Part shown: piece by piece, positions 28,725 through 36,554 of the stretch
Position numbering within the stretch: the stretch's first letter is position 1
Layout of the letters: each line of letters starts with the position of its first letter
From: Martelella sp. NC20
GTDB taxonomy: Bacteria > Pseudomonadota > Alphaproteobacteria > Rhizobiales > Rhizobiaceae
Length of the DNA stretch: 64,000 nt
Direction: 5' to 3'
NCBI RefSeq assembly: GCF_013459645.1
Contig: NZ_CP054863.1
Coordinates: forward strand, 124,001 to 188,000
Notes under the pieces: model-generated
Told to the model about the DNA's origin: nothing
Database searches by the model: none
What the model saw: only the letters and a program-made list of their open reading frames with translations
Position numbers and translations under genes: made by a program

Positions 28725-28979
28725 ATGCCGGCAAAGAGAAGGCTGACCATGAGACAATTACGACAAATACTCCGGCTTGCCGGAGACGGGACCAGCACCC
28801 GTGAGATTGCACTGACGCTCGGCGTGGCGCGCAGCACCGTTCAGGATAATCTGAAGCGAGCGGCCGCGGCGGGACTGCGCTGGCCGCTTTACGACGCAAA
28901 CAGACCGCACTCGTCGCTGGGCAATATCACGCCCAACGAGTTCGCAATGAAAATGGCACCGGAGAAACAGGCCACTTGA
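28725..28979 (+). pseudogene. Chimeric IS21 IstA N-terminus / IS3 OrfB C-terminus
   Basis: 84 codons with AAAGGAAG before the ATG. The first 55 residues (MPAKRRLTMRQLRQILRLA, STREIALTLGVARSTVQDNL) are the helix-turn-helix of IstA. After RWPL the sequence becomes YDANRPHSSLGNITPNEFAM, the last 30 residues of IS3-family OrfB. The two families are unrelated, so the frame is a recombination product and not a working transposase. Confidence 0.8.
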
Positions 28980-29253
28980 GGCCAGCTTGCGAACCCAAGA
29001 CTCTCTGGAGAAATGGAGGAAAGCCGGGTCACACGTCATGCGCTTGTTGCGGAGATTTCTTAACGCAAGCTCAATTTCAGACAGATTACAGCAGGCTCGC
29101 ACATCGGTCGCATTGTAAATCAATGGCTGCAAGGGGGCCGAGTCCTGACTGTCCGGTCCTAGAGGTTAAAGATCAAATAGCTGGCATAAGCGCAACAGAA
29201 CAACATGACCGCTCCCGACCCCGTTTCTGCCGCTCATCGGCTTAATCGGGGCG
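28980..29253. other. Intergenic stretch without a recognisable gene
   Basis: About 270 bases after the chimeric transposase frame. Nothing coding was recognised. Confidence 0.3.
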
Positions 29254-29589
29254 TCACAAACCGGACGTTACATGATAGCAAAACATGTCGCGGTTTTCTG
29301 GTGTTTGCGACACGGGAGGAAAGATCGTGCTGCCGAGATACAGAAGGCTCAAAAGCACCACGGCCTGTTCGCTGTAGAAGCTCTCGCCCACCGTTGGGAA
29401 CAGACGCACGGTGATGTCGCGGGTCTGTGAGACACTGAGCCAGTCAACGATCCCACCGTCCACGGCGAACGCCCACAGGTCCGCCACCTGTTGACCTTCC
29501 AGATCGATGACCTGGACGGTCTCGCCCGTAGATAGGCGAATGCTACAACCCGACTGAGGTGCGATATCGACATGGCGACGCGCTGGCAT
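29254..29589 (-). pseudogene. DUF1989 (urea carboxylase-associated) protein, N-terminal part
   Basis: 111 residues: MPARRHVDIAPQSGCSIRLS, GQQVADLWAFAVDGGIVDWLS, SQTRDITVRLFPTVGESFYS. This follows the N-terminal half of DUF1989 proteins, which accompany urea amidolyase systems. Full members have about 190-280 residues and later conserved Cys/His residues; here the frame ends soon after a changed tail (MFCYHVTSGL). AGGAGA precedes the start, so it may still be expressed as a truncated product. Confidence 0.65.
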
Positions 29590-29713
29590 GGAGATCTCCT
29601 AGCTCAGAGGTTCCCTTCTAACGTAGGCCCCGACCAAAAACGACCCTTGTACGACGCTGAGCAGTTCGCTGACCAATGTCGGAAGCGGACATCACTTCAG
29701 ACAGAAGACAAAG

Positions 29714-30175
29714 TCATTCGGCGGCCGTTGTCCTCGTAGCCTCCAACTCTTCCTCCAAACGACTTGTCAGGACGCCTAGGGCAATCGTGACGGATGTAAT
29801 CTGCTCGGGCGTCAAGTTTTCGGCCAGCGATCGCGCCCAAGGGGCCTGCACAGCCAGTGCGCGACCGTAGAGGCGGCGCCCTTCCGCAGTAAAGACGACG
29901 AGTTGCGCGCGCTTGTGGCGGGGGTTGGGTTGGTAGGCGAGGATACCCTCCGCGACCAGTTCGCCGGCGATCCGCTGTACGCCCTGTCGCGAGACGCCGA
30001 GATCCCGTGCCAGTTCCGAGACCGACCGCGCCGAGCCCGCCTCCGCCACGCTTCCCAACACCTGCCAGCGCGCACTCGTCAGCCCAAGCGGCGCCGTCAA
30101 CTGGTCCCCTCGTAAGACCAGACGGCTATTGGCGCGGAATATCGCGAGGATGAGCTGGGTTATCGGGTCGGACGA
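29714..30175 (-). CDS. MarR family transcriptional regulator
   Basis: 153 residues from ATG 30175 (an ATG nine bases upstream is equally possible). MarR winged-helix: LTSARWQVLGSVAEAGSARSVSELARDLGVSRQGVQRIAGELVAEGILAYQPNPRHKRAQLVVFTAEGR, with a dimerisation helix at the C-terminus. Divergent from the VOC gene at 30457, with two palindromes between them that probably bind this protein. No Cys suggests it senses a ligand and not thiol oxidation. Confidence 0.87.
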   Translation of the reverse strand, partial: SSDPITQLILAIFRANSRLVLRGDQLTAPLGLTSARWQVLGSVAEAGSARSVSELARDLGVSRQGVQRIAGELVAEGILAYQPNPRHKRAQLVVFTAEGRRLYGRALAVQAPWARSLAENLTPEQITSVTIALGVLTSRLEEELEATRTTAAE

Positions 30176-30224
30176 CATCGGCATAGAAATTCCGGTTCGG
30201 TGGACGTTGGAGCAAACTCTCACT

Positions 30225-30264
30225 CTTGACAGCATGATGTCAAGTGTCGATATGTTGACAACAT
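30225..30264. promoter_or_regulatory. Two candidate MarR operators
   Basis: CTTGACA-N6-TGTCAAG (30225-30244) and ATGTTG-A-CAACAT (30252-30264), both perfect dyads, in the space between marR and the divergent genes. The first also contains a TTGACA -35-like hexamer, so binding would block promoters. Confidence 0.6.
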
Positions 30265-30291
30265 GTTGCCAAAATAGCTGAGCGCGGGACC

Positions 30292-30378
30292 ATGGTTCTC
30301 ACCCTCTACCAACCCGAACTCGCGAGGCTGGATCGTACGCCGGATAATCCAGAAGGGATGCTCGTACGGAGCGCTTGA
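30292..30378 (+). CDS. Possible 28-residue peptide or gene remnant
   Basis: MVLTLYQPELARLDRTPDNP then EGMLVRSA and stop. It is the first frame downstream of the MarR sites. It may be the start of a deleted gene or a leader; no ribosome site stands out. Confidence 0.2.
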   Translation: MVLTLYQPELARLDRTPDNPEGMLVRSA

Positions 30379-30456
30379 ACGGGTCAGCCGGACGCAGCCG
30401 ATGGTAGCTTCTGCCACCACGCGCTCATTCGAGCGCGACACCTTAAAGGAAAGACC

Positions 30457-30879
30457 ATGACCAACGCCCTAAAAACGCTCCGGGGAGCCCATGTCGGACT
30501 GCGCGCCGAGCGCGATGCCGCGGTGAAGTGGTACCGGGAAAAGCTGGACATGCACGAGACGAGGGCGTTCGACCTCAACGGCATGAATTTCGCCGAGATG
30601 GCGCTGGCCGGCGATCCGACCTTCCGGATCGAACTCGTGTCCGGTCCGGGCGCAGATGGCGGCCCCGAGAGTGACGACCTTTACGCGAGCTTCGGCTCGC
30701 ACGGCTGGCATCATCTCGGCCTGTGGGTCGACGACGTCGATGCGGCCGTCGAGACGCTGCGAGATCGCGGCGTGACGGTCACGCTGGAGCCCGTCGACAA
30801 CGACCACTGGAAGGTTCGGGTCGCCTTCCTAGTGGACCCCTGGAGCAACGTGATCGAACTCCTCCAGTCCAAAGTCTGA
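30457..30879 (+). CDS. VOC superfamily (glyoxalase-like) protein
   Basis: 140 residues with AAAGGAAAGACC before ATG. VOC folds: LRGAHVGLRAERDAAVKWYREKLDM, FRIELVSGPG, then WHHLGLWVDDVDAAVETLRDRGV and VAFLVDPWSNVIELLQS. His in GAHVGL and HHLGL and Glu in VIELL fit the metal site. Placed opposite marR, it probably detoxifies or modifies an aromatic or aldehyde inducer (inference). Confidence 0.82.
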   Translation: MTNALKTLRGAHVGLRAERDAAVKWYREKLDMHETRAFDLNGMNFAEMALAGDPTFRIELVSGPGADGGPESDDLYASFGSHGWHHLGLWVDDVDAAVETLRDRGVTVTLEPVDNDHWKVRVAFLVDPWSNVIELLQSKV

Positions 30880-30890
30880 GCGGAACGTTT

Positions 30891-31024
30891 CGTCGCCTCT
30901 GCTCGCAACCGTCCGTCTATCGGATCGGGTCGGCTCTGACGCAGCCGACGACATCACAGCCCCCGACGAAACAACGCCCACGGCCGACGACCAGCCGGAT
31001 ACCGACGAAGACCCGCAGGGGTGA
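30891..31024 (+). pseudogene. Acidic C-terminal tail of an unidentified gene
   Basis: Open frame without start reading VSSPLLATVRLSDRVGSD, then a Thr/Asp-rich stretch (TAPDETTPTADDQPDTDED) and a stop at 31022, followed closely by a strong terminator. The composition and terminator suggest the end of a real gene whose 5' part is lost. Confidence 0.3.
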
Positions 31025-31048
31025 TTGGGCGGCAGCCACAGAGTAAAG

Positions 31049-31076
31049 AAGCCGGGGAGGGATCCTCGGCTTTTTT
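31049..31076 (+). terminator. Rho-independent terminator
   Basis: AAGCCG-G-GGA / TCC-T-CGGCTT stem of about 10 bp (one G-T pair), GGGA loop, then six T. It ends transcription from the VOC gene and the acidic frame. Confidence 0.85.
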
Positions 31077-31104
31077 GTGGGGGCGAACAGCCATTCATTC
31101 GCCG

Positions 31105-31712
31105 CGGTCGAAACGAATGATTGAATAGGGGCCGGGTGCCGACTGTCAGGCTTCCGAATGGCCAGAGAGTAAAGCGGACATTGACCTACATTGTGTGCGA
31201 CGGCACTCGCGGCCCACAGTGGACCTTCGTGTCATCCGCAGCGAACGACTGTTGGGAGCCCATTCTGCCAGCTTTCTGCTTTGCAGCGAATGGCTACCGT
31301 CGCGACATCGCTAGAAACGTTCAGCTGCCGCTCGGCTCTTCAACGAGGTTCGTGGCGACGTTAATCAAGATGGTTTGCATATGTTCTTAAAGTGAGCATT
31401 TTGGGAACGCTGCTGGATGGCGCAGGGTGCGCCACGGTCGCTTGACAAAGACGTTGTCCAAGTACGGGTAACACGCGGAAAATTGACTATCATGCGTTTG
31501 AATCGATGGGAGAAGAAATCTGATGAGATGCCTTGCTCTCTATGTGATCGCGGCGAGTTTGAGTGGCCCCAATTCACCCTAAGGAGACCAATAGACCTGA
31601 AATCCAGGTCATCGAGTGAGCGGGGCAGACTGTCGATGCGGTTGTGATGAACTCGGTTTTGTTTTTCCAATTGCGAGACAGTTGCCCAAATTTTTGATTC
31701 CAGGACTTCGAA
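31105..31712. other. Long stretch without a supported gene
   Basis: About 600 bases. A plus-strand frame near 31492-31583 (MRLNRWEKKSDEMPCSLCDR, GEFEWPQF) has a C-x2-C pair but no start signal or recognised family. Composition is more AT-rich than neighbours, consistent with foreign DNA. Confidence 0.35.
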
Positions 31713-32024
31713 ATGCGGGAGAACATCACGATCTGGACTCTCGACTGGGGGACAATGACCAATGGCCCTGCCGACTTCGTTCGCGACATGCGGCCAAGAT
31801 GGGCGTGTGAGGAGGCGGGCCTTTCCTATTCCGTCCGAACCGTGCCATTCGGGGAAGGCGGTCCAGACCATCTTGCCCGCCAGCCATTCGGACAGGTTCC
31901 CTTCATGTCAGACAGTGATCTCCGTATGTTCGAGAGCGGGGCCTGTGTTTTGCATCTGGCGGAGAAGAGCGCGACGCTGATGCCGCGTGATCCGCAAGCG
32001 CGGGCCCTGCATCACCGGCCTTGA
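31713..32024 (+). pseudogene. Glutathione S-transferase, N-terminal part
   Basis: 103 codons: ITIWTLDWGTMTNGPADFV, CEEAGLSYSVRTVPFGEGG, FGQVPFMSDSDLRMFESGA, the thioredoxin-like N-domain with the QVPF cis-proline and the ESGA glutathione-contact motif. The all-helical C-domain is missing; the frame ends after [10 protein letters not shown], 60 bases before the copper ATPase start. Full GSTs have about 200 residues, so the gene was cut, probably when the metal genes arrived. Confidence 0.75.
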
Positions 32025-32083
32025 CCTTCCAGTTGCTGGAAGAATCATGTTGTGGAAGACCGACATCATCAGGAGGCCACACA

Positions 32084-33753
32084 ATGCGGCATTCGCACAC
32101 GAACCAATGCTCCGGATCCGGCAACGACGGACATGCTGCGAGTGAGACCGTAACGCGCGATCCTGTCTGCGGGATGACGGTCGAACCGGACGCCGGCAAG
32201 CCGACCGCCGAGCATGATCACAGGCTGTTTCACTTCTGCTCGGAAAAATGCCGGGACCGGTTTCAGGACGACCCGACTGCCTATCTGACTGCAGAGGATC
32301 CGGTTTGCGGCATGTCCGTCGGCCCTGCCAGCGCCCGCCACATGGCGAAGCACGGCGGCGAAAGCTATTACTTCTGCTCCGGCGGCTGCCAGGCTAAGTT
32401 CGAGGCGGATCCGGAGCGCTTTGCCGCCGGGCACGTCGAGACCGAAGCGCAGCCGGAGGGCACGCACTATACCTGCCCAATGCATCCCGAGATCGTGCAG
32501 GATCACCCAGGCAGTTGCCCGAAATGCGGTATGGCGCTGGAGCCCATGACGCCTTCCGCCGAGGCCGGACCCAATCCTGATTATGTCGATTTCAAGCGCA
32601 GATTGATGATTGCCGCGCCGCTGGCGCTCGCCGTCTTCGTTCTCGAAATGGGCAGCCATCTGGGTCTGCCCTTCGAGGCCTGGCTCGGCCACACGCTGTT
32701 CGGCTGGCTTCAATTTGCGCTGGCGACGCCCGTTATGGTGATCTGCTGGCCATTCTTCCGGCGCGGCTGGTCGTCGATCGTCAACAGAAGTCCCAATATG
32801 TGGACCCTGATCGCGCTCGGAACCGGCGCCGCCTATGTTTTCTCCGTCGTCTCGCTTGTCGCGCCCGGGTTGTTTCCCGCGACAATGCGCGACTCCATGG
32901 GCATGGCGCCGGTCTATTTTGAAGCCGCCGCCGTCATTCTGGTGCTGGTGCTGATCGGCCAGGTGATGGAGCTTGCCGCGCGCGAACGCACCGGCGATGC
33001 GATCCGGGCGCTGTTGGATCTCGCGCCCAAGACCGCGCGCAAGGTCACCGACAGCGGCGAGGAGGACGTGCCCGTCGAGACGCTGCAGGCGGGCGATGTG
33101 CTGCGCGTACGCCCCGGCGAGAGCGTGCCTGTCGATGGCGTTGTCACCGAAGGGCATTCCTCCGTCGATGAAAGCATGATTACCGGCGAGCCGGTCCCGG
33201 TTGAAAAGAGCGAGGGCGAGCCGGTGACCGGCGGCACGCTCAACAAGAACGGCAGCTTCCTGATGCGCGCCGAAAGCGTCGGCGCGGAGACGACGCTTTC
33301 CCGGATCGTCGACATGGTCTCCAAGGCCCAGCGTTCCCGCGCCCCGATCCAGGCGATGGCGGACCGGGTGGCGGTCTATTTCGTGCCCGCCGTCGTGGCC
33401 GTCGCGGTGATCGCCTTTCTGGCATGGCTGGCATTCGGCCCCTCGCCTGCCCTTTCCTATGCCTTCGTCGCGGCGGTTTCGGTGCTGACTATCGCCTGCC
33501 CCTGCGCGCTGGGGCTGGCAACGCCGATGTCGATCATGGTCGCAACCGGGCGCGGCGCGAATGCGGGCGTGCTGATCCGCGACGCGGAAGCGCTGGAACG
33601 CTTTTCCAAGGTCGATGTGCTGGTCGTCGACAAGACCGGCACGCTGACGCAGGGCAAGCCCGCCCTCACCGATGCCGAGCCGCTGGAGGGTTTCGACCGG
33701 ATGGACCTGCTCGCGCTTGCTGCCGCCCTCGAGCGCGGCTCCGAAATCCTTGA
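32084..33753 (+). pseudogene. Copper-type P1B ATPase, 3' truncated
   Basis: ATG preceded by AGGAGG. Two YHS/TRASH-type metal-binding modules (DPVCGMTV...FHFCSEKC near residue 26 and DPVCGMSV...YYFCSGGC near 72), then a HMBD segment [28 protein letters not shown] helices, the actuator loop with [10 protein letters not shown], the CPC channel motif [14 protein letters not shown] (about 470) and the phosphorylation site [10 protein letters not shown] (about 518). Homology stops after AALERGSE near residue 553; the HP motif, GDGxND hinge and last two helices are absent, replaced by a frame antisense to the next gene. Such a protein cannot complete the ATPase cycle. Confidence 0.85.
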
Positions 33754-33835
33754 GGCTTTGATCGCCAAAGTCCGTTTTTTTCAGGCCGGCGGCGATGGAG
33801 GCGCGACGCGCCGGAGGAAACCCAGTGGTCGGCCG

Positions 33836-34054
33836 TCACGTTTTGTCGGTCACATCCACGAGCAGGCGCCCCAAAGCGCCAATCAGCATGAAAAAGGAGC
33901 CGACGATAAAGAGCCAGACGCCCAGCGTTTTGTATTGCTCCAAAGAAGGCAGGAAGAAGATGCTTCCGACGAAGAAGCCGATATTGCCGAGAAGGCCGAG
34001 GGAAAGGTGGATCCATCCATATTCCCTGACCAGCGTGCGAATAGGGCTGTTCAT
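33836..34054 (-). CDS. YrhK-domain small membrane protein
   Basis: 72 residues, with GGGAG upstream: [26 protein letters not shown], then [25 protein letters not shown]. Two hydrophobic helices with the G-G pattern of YrhK proteins, function unknown. Convergent with the truncated ATPase, whose run-on frame passes antisense through it. Confidence 0.75.
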   Translation of the reverse strand: MNSPIRTLVREYGWIHLSLGLLGNIGFFVGSIFFLPSLEQYKTLGVWLFIVGSFFMLIGALGRLLVDVTDKT

Positions 34055-34361
34055 TGTGCTCGCTCCCTTCAGTTGCGTGTAAGAAAATCAACGCGCATTC
34101 GCTAAGCCGGTTCCAGCAAGAACGGGTCCAAGTCGGCAGCCGCTGGCATGGCGAAACCACTAGCTTCCTGTCAGTCGCTAGCTGGCCCATCTTTGCAAAT
34201 GGACAGCTTCAGCAATAACACCAAATACAGAAAACCCGGCGTCTGAGGACGTCGTGTTCGGTTCACCGGAATGGTCCTCATCTCATGAGGCAAGGCGCCC
34301 TGCACAATTGTCTTGACGCCTTGCAGTTGGAGAAAGCGGGGCAAGCCCGCCTCCTCGCCCA
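34055..34361. other. Intergenic stretch with no supported gene
   Basis: About 300 bases. Around 34315-34345 the plus strand has GCCTTGC and GGCAAGCC about 18 bases apart, faintly like a MerR-family metal-regulator site, but without a regulated start. Nothing firmer. Confidence 0.3.
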
Positions 34362-35819
34362 TTACTCGGTCTCGATGCCACGCTGACGCAGCCAAGCGCG
34401 CATGGCCTCGATCTCCTTCTGCTGCTCGGCAATGATATGCTGCGCCAGCGCCATATTGGCCCTGTCAGACCCGGCGGCAAGCTGGATGCGGGCCATGTCG
34501 ATTGCGCCCTGGTGATGCGGTATCATGCCGAGCACGAAGGCAACGTCGGGATCGTCGTGGCGCAGACCTTCCATCATCTCTTCATGCATGCCCATCATCG
34601 ACCGTTCATAGGCTTCGGTGACCGTCAGCGTGCCGGCATCCGGGGCTTCTGCCCCCTGTTCGCCATCGGCCCCGCTCATATCCGGGGAAGCGATCGGCCC
34701 GTGCGGATACTCAAGCGAAAAGGTGTGGGTCGCCATCTCGGTCTGTTCGGTGCGCAACTCCGCCATGGTCTGCGCATCCGGGCCGAAGAAGGCGGCATGA
34801 AGGCCCCAATAGGCGGTTGCGAAAATCACCAGCGCCGAGGCAAGGCCAAGCGGAACCCCGATAAGCGAACGCCGGATCCAGCCCCAGAAATGAAGCTCCC
34901 GGGTATGGTCGACGGCAATAGCGATGATAATGGCCATGATCAGCGCGTGACCGATGAGGTCGATCCGGCCGAATGGATAGACCGCGGCGTTGAAGATCAC
35001 GAAAAGCGCGATTGCCGAAAGCCTGCGGATGAGCGGCGTCGCCAGCAGGCCGAAGCCCATGGTGAACTCGGCGACACCCGCCATCGGAATGAACATGTCG
35101 CGCGGGATGCCGAAGGTCAGGAACGGCTTTTCGATCACCAGCGGATAGAACCATTCCGGATAGGCGAATTTTTCGAGGCTCGACCACATCAGCGCGATGG
35201 CCACGCCCCAGCGCAGCAGTTCGAAGCGATGCTTGCGCCAGTCCGGGCGGCTGGAGCTTTCAAGCACCAGATAGCCCGCGACAGCAACGCCGAGCGCCAG
35301 ATAGTCGAGCAGATGGAAAAACTCGTAATCGCGCAGCGCCAGAACCCACAGGAAGATGATGCCCGCTGCCGAAAGCGGCATGGTCTTGCGCGACACGATG
35401 CCGGCGGCAATCAGCAGCTGCAGCCAGCTGACCCATTCGGCGGGCGTCTGCAGATCGGGCGTCAGGTAAATGCCGCCAACGGCGAAAATCGCCACGAAAA
35501 ACCCGGCAACGACGATGCGCATAAAGGCGTCAAGATGCCGCCACAGCGGATCGGTCACCCGGTCCATCGCATCCAGCGTGGCGGTACCGGTTGCGCTGCG
35601 CTCGATCAGCCGTGCGGCGATGAAGAAGACCAGGACCAGGACGATGCCGGTCCAGAAATACGGATCGCTCAGCGTGCGCGTGAGCGGTGCTGGCGCCGCG
35701 TCGACGATATAGGGCGCGAACCATTTCACGTGGGCCGAGGCCGAGATCGGGACCAGGGCAGCCCCCATGCCGAGAAGCCCGGCAAGTATTCGGCTTGTTG
35801 GTTGGTTGTGGAAAAACAT
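34362..35819 (-). CDS. DoxX-like membrane protein fused to a DUF305 domain
   Basis: 485 residues, AGGAGG before the ATG at 35819. After an N-terminal helix and AHVKWFAPYIV, about eight hydrophobic helices form a DoxX-like domain (ELLRWGVAIALMWSSLEKF, EFTMGFGLLATPL, DLIGHALIMA). A linker leads to a periplasmic DUF305 domain from about residue 395: TLTVTEAYERSMMGMHEEMM, VLGMIPHHQGAIDMARIQLA, AEQQKEIEAMRAWL. The Met- and His-rich motifs of DUF305 suggest copper or other metal binding. Next to an Rrf2 regulator and near a copper ATPase; a role in metal or nitrosative stress is inference. A decayed duplicate lies at 1085-1430. Confidence 0.82.
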   Translation of the reverse strand: MFFHNQPTSRILAGLLGMGAALVPISASAHVKWFAPYIVDAAPAPLTRTLSDPYFWTGIVLVLVFFIAARLIERSATGTATLDAMDRVTDPLWRHLDAFMRIVVAGFFVAIFAVGGIYLTPDLQTPAEWVSWLQLLIAAGIVSRKTMPLSAAGIIFLWVLALRDYEFFHLLDYLALGVAVAGYLVLESSSRPDWRKHRFELLRWGVAIALMWSSLEKFAYPEWFYPLVIEKPFLTFGIPRDMFIPMAGVAEFTMGFGLLATPLIRRLSAIALFVIFNAAVYPFGRIDLIGHALIMAIIIAIAVDHTRELHFWGWIRRSLIGVPLGLASALVIFATAYWGLHAAFFGPDAQTMAELRTEQTEMATHTFSLEYPHGPIASPDMSGADGEQGAEAPDAGTLTVTEAYERSMMGMHEEMMEGLRHDDPDVAFVLGMIPHHQGAIDMARIQLAAGSDRANMALAQHIIAEQQKEIEAMRAWLRQRGIETE

Positions 35820-35835
35820 GGGGTGCCTCCTTTAG

Positions 35836-36255
35836 TCAGGCAATTGCCGGCTGTTTTGCCGGCAAGGCAATGTCGGCGAGTGTCTTGCGATCACACTCGG
35901 CCAGAAAGGCTGCTTCAGCAGCAGCAAGTGTATGTTTGAGGCTACAGACCGGCGTGACGCTGCAATCGCCGATCGGCGAAAAGCATTCGACGAGGGACTG
36001 CCCCTCCTCAAGAAGCCGAATGATCTCGCCAAGTCCTATTTCAGCAGCAGGGCGCGCAAGGATCGCCCCGCCGCCCGCCCCTCTGCGGGTATCGACAATG
36101 CCGTGATGGGCAAGCCGCTGCATGATCTTGTTGAGGTGATTGCGGGAGACCTTGAACTCCTCGGCGATCTCAGCCGTCGAGAACACCCGCTCGGGGTCGC
36201 TCGCCATCCGCATGAGGGCCCGAAGCCCGTAATCCGTGAAACTCGTCAGACGCAT
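35836..36255 (-). CDS. Rrf2 family transcriptional regulator, NsrR-like
   Basis: 139 residues: MRLTSFTDYGLRALMRMASD, VSRNHLNKIMQRLAHHGIVDTRRGAGGG and cysteines VECFSPIGDCSVTPVC with the same C-x6-C-x5-C spacing as the regulator at 584, so probably an [Fe-S] sensor of nitric oxide or redox state. It lies 16 bases upstream of the DoxX-DUF305 gene and is likely co-transcribed with it. A 33-bp palindrome precedes its start, suggesting self-repression. Confidence 0.87.
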   Translation of the reverse strand: MRLTSFTDYGLRALMRMASDPERVFSTAEIAEEFKVSRNHLNKIMQRLAHHGIVDTRRGAGGGAILARPAAEIGLGEIIRLLEEGQSLVECFSPIGDCSVTPVCSLKHTLAAAEAAFLAECDRKTLADIALPAKQPAIA

Positions 36256-36267
36256 GATCCGCCATAA

Positions 36268-36300
36268 CCTTTAATTGGCATTAAAAATACCAATTAAAGG
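36268..36300. promoter_or_regulatory. 33-bp palindromic operator of the Rrf2-DUF305 unit
   Basis: CCTTTAATTGG and CCAATTAAAGG are perfect inverted repeats around an 11-bp centre whose sequence (CATTAAAAATA) is itself nearly symmetric. It starts 12 bases before the rrf2 start. Long AT-rich palindromes are the usual sites of NsrR/IscR-type dimers. Confidence 0.7.
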
Positions 36301-36554
36301 CTATTTGGCTTGGTGGCAACAAGACGCTACGACAGTTCTGGTATGTGTATCGGGCATGCCTCTGCAAGGAGATGACAACGCACCCACGAACCTTGAACTC
36401 ATATTACCGGTTCACATGAAGCGGGCGCGGCGAACGCCTGTTCGACGCGCCGCGGCGCATCGGGCATCATGCAAGGACTTAATGCCCGGCCTCGTGCTTC
36501 CGGCTTGGCCGGTTCTCATCCCGCTCACAGAAAGCGGGGTCCAACCCTTTAGCC

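Noticed and set aside
34437..35939. 500-codon plus-strand frame
   Set aside because: Antisense to the DoxX-DUF305 gene. High-GC codon bias opens the opposite frame; the product is charged, repetitive and unlike any family.
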